From: an uncultured Bacteroides sp.
Lineage (GTDB): Bacteria > Bacteroidota > Bacteroidia > Bacteroidales > Bacteroidaceae
Assembly (NCBI RefSeq): GCF_949298305.1
Contig: NZ_CASFWU010000136.1
Span: 1-5,153, forward strand
Length of the DNA stretch: 5,153 bases
Direction of reading: 5' to 3'
A program made the position numbers and the translations under genes. Shown piece by piece: positions 1-5,153 of the stretch. Numbering within the stretch: position 1 is the stretch's first letter; each line of letters starts with the position of its first letter. Under the pieces are notes generated by a model. The model worked only from the letters and a program-made list of their open reading frames with translations, had not been told where the DNA came from and ran no database searches.

Positions 1-1364
1 GACGATGGGGCCAGGTAGAGCGGCAGGAATGAGCAGACGGCAATGAATGTTGCGCCCAACAATCCCCACTGCGGCCCCGTGGCTCCCTCAGTCAGTGCTT
101 TCCGGCGGGCGGTGCCTCGGGCGATGGCCACTTGTGCGTTGTCTGTGACCACGATGGCGTTGTCCACCAGCATACCCATGGCTATGATGAAGCCAGCCAG
201 CGAGGTGCGGTTCAGTCCTACGTCCATGAAGGCCATAACGAGTAGTGTGCCCCCGATGGTGAACACCAGCGACGAGCCGATGAGCACCCCGGCCCTCATG
301 CCCATTACCAGCATGATAATGAAGATGACTATCAGCACCGACTCCACCAGGTTGACAATAAAGCCGTTGTTGGCTTCCTCGGCAATCTTGTTCTCCGGGT
401 AGAGGGTCTCCAGTTCCAGCCCCACGGGCATGAGGGGAAGCAGTTCGGCCAATCTTTCTTCCACCAACGTTCCTGTTTTCACCACGTCCTTGTTCGGGTC
501 GGTGGACACTCCGATTCCGATGGCGGGCTTCCCGTCCACGTGCATGAGGGTGGAGGGCGGGTTCAGGTAGCCCGGCTCGATGACGGCGATGTCGCCCAGC
601 CTCACCTGCCCGCCCGAGGTGGTGATGAGCTGGTTGCGCAGGTCATCCAGATTGGTATAGCTACCGTTGGCCACGATGCGCAGCTGCTGCTGTCCGGCAT
701 CCACCTCGCCCGTGTTCACCAGTTGGTTCTGCGACTGCAGCAGGGCGGCCAGTTGCTTGGGGTCGATGCCCATCTGTGCCAGCCGGCTGACGGGGATGAA
801 GATGTTCACCACCTCGGTCTGTGTGCCGAAGAGGGCCACTTTCATTACCCCATCCACTGTGACCAACTGCGTCTTGATGCGTTCTGCCCAGTCGCGCAGG
901 TCTTCGTAGCTGAAACCTTCGCCGGCGGTCAGGCCGTAGTAGATGCCGAATACGTCGCCAAAGTCGTCTGAAACGGTAGGGACGGAGGCTCCCGAAGGCA
1001 GTTGGGGTTGTATGTTGAGTATCTTGCGCCTCAATTCGTCCCACTTCTGCGGGATGGTGGCCGCCTTGAGCGAAGGTTGCAGTTCCAGCGATATTTTGGA
1101 GAGTCCGTACATGGACTCCGATTTGATTTTGTTCACTCCGCTCATGCTCTGCACTTCGCGCGAGATGGGTTCGGTGACCAGCCGCTCCACTTCGGCCGGC
1201 TCGGCACCCGGATAGCGGGTCAGGATGACGGCACTCTTGATGACGAAGGGAGCATCCTCTTTCTTGCCCAGTCTGCCGAAAGAGAAAATGCCTCCCACAA
1301 GCAGTACGGCCAGAAAGAAGTAGACAATCTTCGGATTGTCCAGCGAATATTTGGCTATGTTCAT
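1..1364 (-). CDS. RND multidrug efflux pump, inner-membrane permease subunit (AcrB-like), N-terminal 454 codons; partial at left edge
   Basis: Proton-driven inner-membrane pump of a tripartite efflux system. The frame is open from ATG at 1364 to the window edge with no stop; family members are roughly 1,020-1,050 residues, so somewhat under half is present. Visible in order: a short cytoplasmic N-terminus (MNIAKYSLDNP), TM1 at about residues 13-31, the first periplasmic porter region (about 35-335, including RYPGAEPAEVERLVTEPI), TM2 at about 338-356, TM3 at about 359-380, and TM4 at about 387-407 with the motif GMLVDNAIVV. D401 matches the first TM4 proton-relay aspartate of AcrB (D407); the next residue is N402 where AcrB has D408, a variant I recall from several HAE-type RND pumps. 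ATG is chosen because the N-terminus aligns well with the family and the preceding DNA is repeat sequence. No Shine-Dalgarno is visible. It follows the adaptor gene after 107 bp and is probably co-transcribed with it. The substrate cannot be predicted; a multidrug or bile-type pump is more likely than a metal exporter. Confidence 0.95.
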   Translation of the reverse strand, partial: MNIAKYSLDNPKIVYFFLAVLLVGGIFSFGRLGKKEDAPFVIKSAVILTRYPGAEPAEVERLVTEPISREVQSMSGVNKIKSESMYGLSKISLELQPSLKAATIPQKWDELRRKILNIQPQLPSGASVPTVSDDFGDVFGIYYGLTAGEGFSYEDLRDWAERIKTQLVTVDGVMKVALFGTQTEVVNIFIPVSRLAQMGIDPKQLAALLQSQNQLVNTGEVDAGQQQLRIVANGSYTNLDDLRNQLITTSGGQVRLGDIAVIEPGYLNPPSTLMHVDGKPAIGIGVSTDPNKDVVKTGTLVEERLAELLPLMPVGLELETLYPENKIAEEANNGFIVNLVESVLIVIFIIMLVMGMRAGVLIGSSLVFTIGGTLLVMAFMDVGLNRTSLAGFIIAMGMLVDNAIVVTDNAQVAIARGTARRKALTEGATGPQWGLLGATFIAVCSFLPLYLAPS

Positions 1365-1399
1365 AATTAATGAAGAATGATGAATGAAGAATGAAGAAT
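1365..1399 (-). repeat. Five tandem heptamers abutting the pump start codon
   Basis: Read on the minus strand, the 35 bp directly before the ATG divide into five 7-nt units: ATTCTTC, ATTCTTC, ATTCATC, ATTCTTC, ATTAATT. Three are identical, one differs at one position, and the last has diverged. The block forms the whole immediate 5' context of the pump start, in the place where a ribosome binding site would sit. It is A/T- and pyrimidine-rich, without purine-rich SD character. I recall similar ATTCTTC runs from intergenic regions of other Bacteroides genomes, but that is memory and not a search. Confidence 0.8.
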
Positions 1400-1418
1400 C
1401 GGGTGGGGAGAGAGGGGA

Positions 1419-1463
1419 CTCTAACTCCTGACGGAGCGCAGCGAAGTGATAACTTCTCTAACT
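1419..1463. repeat. Intergenic double-hairpin element flanked by 8-bp direct repeats
   Basis: In the adaptor-pump spacer, two small stem-loops lie side by side: CTCC-TGAC-GGAG at 1425-1436 and GAAGT-GATA-ACTTC at 1443-1456 (plus-strand reading), each with a 4-nt loop. Direct copies of CTCTAACT lie at 1419-1426 and 1456-1463, around the pair. No T-tract follows on the minus strand, so it does not look like a terminator between the two efflux genes. It resembles a short dispersed REP-like intergenic element; it might instead stabilise or process the mRNA. Copy number elsewhere in the genome is unknown from here. Confidence 0.5.
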
Positions 1464-1471
1464 TCCTCTTC

Positions 1472-2524
1472 TTACGGCAGCACCTTCACGCTCTCGCCCT
1501 CCGTCAGCTGGTAGACGCCGGCGGTGACCACCGTTTCTCCCGGCTTCAGTCCCGAGGAAAGGAGCAGGCTGGCCTCGCCGGTAGGGGAGTAGACTTCTAC
1601 CTCGCGGCGGAAGACTCGGTTGTCCTTTACCGTCCATACGTAGGTTTGCTTTCCTTCACTCTCGCTGAAGACAGCGCTGAGGGGTACGTTTACCAGTTCC
1701 TCTTTCAGGAAGGGAGCGACATCCGAGGCCATGCTGATGCTACACGTGAAGCCGGGCTTCACGTCGTAGACCGCCCGGTCGAAGGATGGGTCGTCTATGA
1801 CGATGGAGACCGGGATGCCTGTGCCGTTGGTGGAAATATCCAGATATTCGTCCAACTTGGCTCGGAAGCTCTTGCTCCGATAAGTGTCAAATTCCACCAG
1901 GTACTGCTGGTCGGGTGAACGTAGCAGGTAGAGGTAGGCATCGGGCACGGTGAACTTGATGCACAGTTGCCGTGTGTTTACCAGTTGCACCACGGGTTCG
2001 CCCGCATTGATGCGCTGGTAATTTTCTGCAAAGCGTTGTTCGATGGAACCGTCAAAAGGGGCTCTAAGCTTGCATTCGTTCAGGTTGTTGGCCGACAGCT
2101 CGTAGGCCGACCGTGCCCGCTGGTAACTGCTCTCGCTTGTTTCGTACTCCTGTGCCGAGATGGCTTGCCGTTCCAGCAGCCGCCGGTTGCGTTCCAGTTG
2201 GGCGGCGGCAGTTTCGTAGGCGGACTTGTCTGCCGCATATTGAAGGGAAAGGTCGTAGGGATTTATGGCTGCTACCAAATCTCCCTTCTTTACCCGCTGC
2301 CCTTCGCTGACGGGCAGGCTGACAATCTGGCCGCTTACGCGGAAGGCCAGCTTCACCTGCTCCACGGCCTTGACTACACCGGAGAAGTTCTTGCGGATGA
2401 CGGATTGCCGGCCGGCCACGGCTGTCTTTACCGGACGCACCGGCAGAGGACTGTTAGCTTGTTTATGCCCGCACGACGCGGCCAGCATCGTCGTGCCAAG
2501 GGCGAACAGATAGATTTTCTTCAT
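1472..2524 (-). CDS. RND efflux periplasmic adaptor subunit (membrane fusion protein, HlyD/AcrA family), lipoprotein
   Basis: Periplasmic adaptor that links the inner-membrane RND pump to a TolC-type outer-membrane channel. The 350-residue length is normal for the family. It opens with a lipoprotein signal (MKK, hydrophobic stretch, LAAS before Cys18), so the mature protein should be lipid-anchored at Cys18. Next come the first lipoyl/barrel-sandwich half (about 55-95, VSGQIVSLPVSEGQRVKKGD), an alpha-hairpin coiled coil (about 96-150), the second lipoyl half (about 151-185, KLRAPFDGSI), a beta-barrel (about 186-265) and a membrane-proximal domain (about 270-350, ending GESVKVLP). The hairpin tip carries R112-x3-L116-x6-S123, the spacing of the RLS channel-docking motif known in AcrA/MexA-type adaptors. 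The ATG at 2524 fits the signal peptide exactly. The gene lies 66 bp after the GH65 stop and 107 bp before the pump start. Neither an SD sequence nor a good Bacteroidetes promoter is evident in the 66-bp gap, so transcription may come from upstream. Confidence 0.96.
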   Translation of the reverse strand: MKKIYLFALGTTMLAASCGHKQANSPLPVRPVKTAVAGRQSVIRKNFSGVVKAVEQVKLAFRVSGQIVSLPVSEGQRVKKGDLVAAINPYDLSLQYAADKSAYETAAAQLERNRRLLERQAISAQEYETSESSYQRARSAYELSANNLNECKLRAPFDGSIEQRFAENYQRINAGEPVVQLVNTRQLCIKFTVPDAYLYLLRSPDQQYLVEFDTYRSKSFRAKLDEYLDISTNGTGIPVSIVIDDPSFDRAVYDVKPGFTCSISMASDVAPFLKEELVNVPLSAVFSESEGKQTYVWTVKDNRVFRREVEVYSPTGEASLLLSSGLKPGETVVTAGVYQLTEGESVKVLP

Positions 2525-2590
2525 CGCAGGTAAGGTTGTGGTTATCTACTTCTGAAGGTCCATTCACCCGGCAAAAGACTGCGCAGGCCT

Positions 2591-4903
2591 TTATTGGCCG
2601 GGCACGATGCTTATGGGCATGTCCTTCTTGAGGCAATAAACGCTTCCGTAGACTTCTATGTTCAGTTCCTCGCCTGCCTTCAGTGAAATATTTATAGTCT
2701 GGCCTACATATACACGCAGTGTGCGGCCTCTGAAGTTCACTTGGAATGTGTAGCTTTGCCACTCTTGGGGACGCACTGGCGACAGATGTAGCCGGTTGTC
2801 CAGTACCTGCATCCCCGCAAAGCCCCGCACAATGGCCAGCCACGAACCTGGCATACTGGTGATGTGCAGGCCTTGGTCGGCCTCATTATTATAGTCGTCA
2901 AGGTCCAGACGTGTAGCGTGCAGGAACAGTTGGTAGGCTTTCTCTACCCGTCCGAGGCGGGCTGCCAATATAGCGTGGATGTGGGGCGAGAGCGATGATT
3001 CATGTACCGTCATGGGCTCGTAGAAGTCGAAGTTGCGCCGAATGGTTTCCGTGTCGAAGTTGAAATAATGCAGGTAGAGTCCCAGCAGCACATCGCCCTG
3101 CTTGATGAAACACGAGCGCAGGATGCGGTCCCACGACCAGTGCTGATTGATGGGGCGCTCTTCTTGGGGAATTTCGTCTGCTCTCCGGAGTTCTTTGTCC
3201 AAGAAACCGTCGTCCTGTACAAAGATTCCGAGTTCTTTGTCTTCAGGCAGATACATGCGGTCGATGATGTCCTGCCAGTGTGCACACTCAATGGAGGCAT
3301 TAAAGCCGGTAGCGCTGCACACACGGGTATAGTCTTCGGGATAGTCGTGTGCCACGGCCTTCAGGTAGTGCAGGGTCATCTTGAGGCATTGTACGCTGGA
3401 GAAGTTCGTGTACCAGTTATTGTTTACGTTGTTTTCATATTCATCTGGCCCGGTTACACCTAGTATCACATACTTATGCCGGAATGGGGAGAAGGACACC
3501 CGCTGCTTCCAGAAACGGCACACGGCTATCATCACTTCAAGCCCATATCGGGCCATGTACTCCAGCGAGCCTGTCATGATGGCGTGTTGCACGATGGCAT
3601 ACACCACAATGTTGTTGCGGTGCACCTCCTCGAAGGTTATTTCCCACTCGCTGTGACACTCCTCGCCATTGCTGGTCACTTGTGGAAACAGTGCAGCGCC
3701 TCCTCCGTAGCCTAGTTTGTGGGCATTTTCTATGGCTTTGGGTAGCTGGTTGTATCGGTATAGGAGCAGATTTTTTACAATAGGTTTGGGAGATGCCAGC
3801 AGGAAGAACGGCACGCAGCATAGCTCTGTGTTCCAGTATGTGTTGCCACCATATTTTTCGCCTGTGTATCCTTTGGGGCCGATATTCAGACGCGGGTCGT
3901 CGCCCCGGTAAGTCTGGTAGAGCTGGAAGATATTAAAGCGGATACCCTGCTGTGCTTCTGGATCACCTTCAATTTCCACGTCAGTTTCGTCCCATATCTC
4001 CTGCCAAGCCTGGCGGTGTCCTTCTTGCAGGGCGTCCCATCCTCGTTGACGGGCATGTTGTGCCTCGTTCACGGATTGTTCTACCAGCTTCTGGCGTTCG
4101 TAGTGCAGTGACGAAGCGATGGCTACATACTTTACCAACGTCAGCGTATCTCCCGGCTTTACGTCTGTTCCTAGGCAGAAACCTGTCTGCTTCTCTTTCT
4201 CAATGCGTATGGGAGTAGTAGCGGCTGGATGGCCGTTCTTCAGGAAGTGGCAAGTCATGGCATAGCATATCTGTGCGTCTTCACGCCGCGTTTGGGTCCA
4301 TAGGTAGGTATAGTCGTTTGTGGTTCCACCGCGCAGGATGTTCCATGTTTTTTCGTCGGGCTGGTTGGCGTCATTCATGATGCTACCGTCTATGCTGGGT
4401 ACAAGTGACACCTTACCGGTATAGTTCAGTGAGGTGACACTATAACGGATGAGGCAAAGGTTGGGGTGGGCCATATCGTCGATGTGCTCCACGTGCAGGG
4501 TTAGTCTGTTGCCCTTGGGCGAGGTAGTTTGAACATCGCGGTAGGAAATGCCGTTTCTCATGTCTAGACGACGGCTGAACTTATCTATGTCCCACCGTGC
4601 AAGGTCTAGCTCCTCGTCGATAAGGCGCAGGTCTATACGACTCCAGTTGGCCGCATTGGGAATACGGGTATAGAAGTGTGGGAATCCGTTCTTCCACCAG
4701 CCGACCCGTGTTTTGTCCAGAAAGGTAATGCCTCCCACGAATGAGCCTCGGTATGTGTCGCTACTGTAGGGCTCTTCAAAATTGCCCCGTTGCCCGAAGC
4801 GGCCGTTACCCAGGCTGAAGATGCTTTCGGACATGCGCAGATGGTCGGCATGAAAGCCTTCCTCAATGATATTCCATTCGTCGGTCTTTAGGTATTTTTT
4901 CAT
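2591..4903 (-). CDS. GH65 disaccharide phosphorylase, probably maltose phosphorylase
   Basis: Cytoplasmic inverting phosphorylase, predicted to convert maltose and phosphate to beta-glucose 1-phosphate and glucose. At 770 residues with no signal peptide or TM segment, it has the full GH65 length. Domains: N-terminal beta-sandwich (about 1-270, SIFSLGNGRFGQRGNFEE at 27-44), linker helices (about 275-335), (alpha/alpha)6 catalytic barrel (about 336-700) and a small C-terminal beta domain (about 700-770). E488 in TGPDEYENNVNNNWYTN (484-500) matches the general acid Glu487 of Lactobacillus brevis maltose phosphorylase. K601-Q602 (IKQGDVLLGLY) and H634-ESS-637 are phosphorylase-type signatures, with the Ser pair in the phosphate site. 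The acceptor-site loop HSEWEITFE (417-425) resembles the maltose phosphorylase version more than kojibiose or trehalose phosphorylase. One oddity: YWNTE (356-360) has Asn358 where I expect Asp. The start is firm: an in-frame TAA lies 18 nt upstream (4919-4921) and the N-terminus aligns. Beta-phosphoglucomutase, the usual partner, is not in the window. The family is near certain; maltose specificity is likely. Confidence 0.96.
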   Translation of the reverse strand: MKKYLKTDEWNIIEEGFHADHLRMSESIFSLGNGRFGQRGNFEEPYSSDTYRGSFVGGITFLDKTRVGWWKNGFPHFYTRIPNAANWSRIDLRLIDEELDLARWDIDKFSRRLDMRNGISYRDVQTTSPKGNRLTLHVEHIDDMAHPNLCLIRYSVTSLNYTGKVSLVPSIDGSIMNDANQPDEKTWNILRGGTTNDYTYLWTQTRREDAQICYAMTCHFLKNGHPAATTPIRIEKEKQTGFCLGTDVKPGDTLTLVKYVAIASSLHYERQKLVEQSVNEAQHARQRGWDALQEGHRQAWQEIWDETDVEIEGDPEAQQGIRFNIFQLYQTYRGDDPRLNIGPKGYTGEKYGGNTYWNTELCCVPFFLLASPKPIVKNLLLYRYNQLPKAIENAHKLGYGGGAALFPQVTSNGEECHSEWEITFEEVHRNNIVVYAIVQHAIMTGSLEYMARYGLEVMIAVCRFWKQRVSFSPFRHKYVILGVTGPDEYENNVNNNWYTNFSSVQCLKMTLHYLKAVAHDYPEDYTRVCSATGFNASIECAHWQDIIDRMYLPEDKELGIFVQDDGFLDKELRRADEIPQEERPINQHWSWDRILRSCFIKQGDVLLGLYLHYFNFDTETIRRNFDFYEPMTVHESSLSPHIHAILAARLGRVEKAYQLFLHATRLDLDDYNNEADQGLHITSMPGSWLAIVRGFAGMQVLDNRLHLSPVRPQEWQSYTFQVNFRGRTLRVYVGQTINISLKAGEELNIEVYGSVYCLKKDMPISIVPGQ

Positions 4904-4947
4904 GGCTGTATAATGTGGTTAATGTGATAATTGGCATGCTATACTGC

Positions 4948-5019
4948 TACATGGTCGTGCACAGATATGACAGATAAAAGCAGACAGGATAATACGTTTC
5001 CATCTGTGGTGACCATGTA
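4948..5019 (-). promoter_or_regulatory. Interrupted inverted repeat in the probable GH65 leader (stem-loop or paired binding sites)
   Basis: Two arms face each other 29-118 bp before the GH65 start. TACATGGTC (4948-4956) pairs with GACCATGTA (5011-5019), 9 of 9. After a small asymmetric internal loop (4957-4959 against 5009-5010), CACAGAT (4960-4966) pairs with ATCTGTG (5002-5008), 7 of 7. That is 16 bp of pairing closing a 35-nt loop (4967-5001). The left side holds a second ACAGAT (4970-4975), which could compete for the same partner. If transcription starts near 5027, the whole structure lies in the mRNA leader. It could be a structured 5' UTR, or two opposed sites for one regulator. I do not recognise it as a known riboswitch. 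Confidence 0.55.
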
Positions 5020-5033
5020 TCCTACGTACGTTG

Positions 5034-5066
5034 CAAAAATACAAGAATATTTTGAATGTAAGCATA
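5034..5066 (-). promoter_or_regulatory. Candidate Bacteroidetes-type promoter for the GH65 gene
   Basis: On the minus strand, TATTTTTG (5041 down to 5034) is an exact match to the Bacteroidetes -7 consensus TAnnTTTG. A spacer of 21 nt precedes it, with TATG (5066-5063) in the -33 position, three of four matches to TTTG. Transcription would start near 5027, giving a leader of about 125 nt. The -7 box is convincing, but the weak -33 box and the A/T-rich surroundings leave room for chance. Confidence 0.45.
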
Positions 5067-5084
5067 CTATTTTCCGCCACGACA

Positions 5085-5115
5085 ATTTTATCGGCTGAAA
5101 AACAGCCGATAAAAT
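5085..5115. repeat. Perfect 13-bp inverted repeat with a 5-nt loop, upstream of the GH65 promoter
   Basis: ATTTTATCGGCTG (5085-5097), AAAAA (5098-5102) and CAGCCGATAAAAT (5103-5115) form a perfect hairpin. GACA (5081-5084) and TGTC (5121-5124) could add four pairs across an A5 bulge. It ends about 19 bp from the candidate -33 box. On both strands the T-run is on the 5' side of the G/C core and the A-run on the 3' side, the reverse of a standard intrinsic terminator. It may be the transcription stop of an upstream gene outside the window, an operator, or an extruded hairpin. The structure is certain; the function is open. Confidence 0.75.
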
Positions 5116-5153
5116 AAAAATGTCCGCAAGAAAATAGTTTAGTTTTAACATTC

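Noticed and set aside
540..971. Plus-strand open frame of 143 codons
   Set aside because: It lies wholly opposite the conserved RND pump coding sequence, has no recognisable domain, and is best explained as a shadow frame in GC-rich DNA.
1391..1918. Plus-strand open frame of 175 codons
   Set aside because: Its start is in the repeat spacer and the rest is antisense to the adaptor gene, whose protein shows clear family domains. No family features are visible in the translation.
1967..2533. Plus-strand open frame of 188 codons
   Set aside because: Antisense to the adaptor across its lipoyl and coiled-coil regions; translation shows no known motif.
2530..2575. Possible promoter for the efflux genes (TTTTG then TAGATAAC on the minus strand)
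   Set aside because: Spacing of about 23 nt is too long and the -7 match is poor (no TTTG).
1..2590. Impression that the efflux pair is more GC-rich than the GH65 gene, hinting at different origins
   Set aside because: Individual lines sampled by eye overlap widely (about 47-68% against 40-57%), so no clear step can be claimed without a full sliding-window calculation.
2585..2610. Possible terminator after GH65: GGCC-loop-GGCC around the stop codon
   Set aside because: Only 4 bp of stem and no T-tract directly after it, so too weak to call.
2463..2843. Minus-strand open frame bridging the GH65 and adaptor genes
   Set aside because: Out of frame with both genes, which are fully supported by domain structure.
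3002..3463. Plus-strand open frame of 153 codons inside the GH65 gene
   Set aside because: Covers the catalytic-barrel codons of GH65 on the opposite strand; no independent signal.
5024..5031. ACGTACGT self-complementary octamer near the expected transcript start
   Set aside because: Short simple palindrome; expected by chance often enough and not linked to a known site.
4939..5151. Minus-strand 70-codon frame upstream of GH65
   Set aside because: As a full-length gene it would start before the palindrome and promoter and run through both; no family resemblance. Only its last 25 codons are kept, as a weak upstream-ORF idea.

Overview
This window looks like chromosome from a gut-type Bacteroidales, most likely Bacteroides or a close relative. 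The signs are start codons without Shine-Dalgarno sequences, a candidate promoter of the Bacteroidetes type (TAnnTTTG at -7), a MKK-type lipoprotein signal on the efflux adaptor, and Bacteroides-style heptamer and hairpin repeats between genes. The species cannot be named from the sequence alone.

All three real genes lie on the minus strand, so transcription runs from the right edge to the left. From right to left: (1) about 250 bp of non-coding DNA (4904-5153) with a perfect 13-bp palindrome, a candidate promoter and a probable leader holding a long interrupted inverted repeat; (2) a complete 770-residue GH65 phosphorylase (4903-2591) with the active-site signatures of maltose phosphorylase; (3) a complete 350-residue periplasmic lipoprotein adaptor of a tripartite RND efflux pump (2524-1472); (4) a 107-bp spacer containing hairpin and heptamer repeats; (5) the first 454 codons of the RND inner-membrane pump (1364 to the left edge), cut by the window boundary.

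The adaptor and pump are an ordinary pair that would export substrates from the inner membrane or periplasm through a TolC-type outer-membrane channel, which is not in this window. The GH65 enzyme is cytoplasmic and would split maltose with phosphate into glucose and beta-glucose 1-phosphate. Only 66 bp, with no convincing terminator, separate it from the adaptor, so read-through from sugar metabolism into the efflux genes is possible but unproven.

I see no new biological system here. The points most worth checking are regulatory: the leader inverted repeat, the palindrome upstream of the GH65 promoter, and the heptamer repeats that abut the pump start codon. There is also an Asn where I expect the Asp of the GH65 WDTE motif. 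No tRNA, rRNA, CRISPR array, transposase or attachment site was seen.
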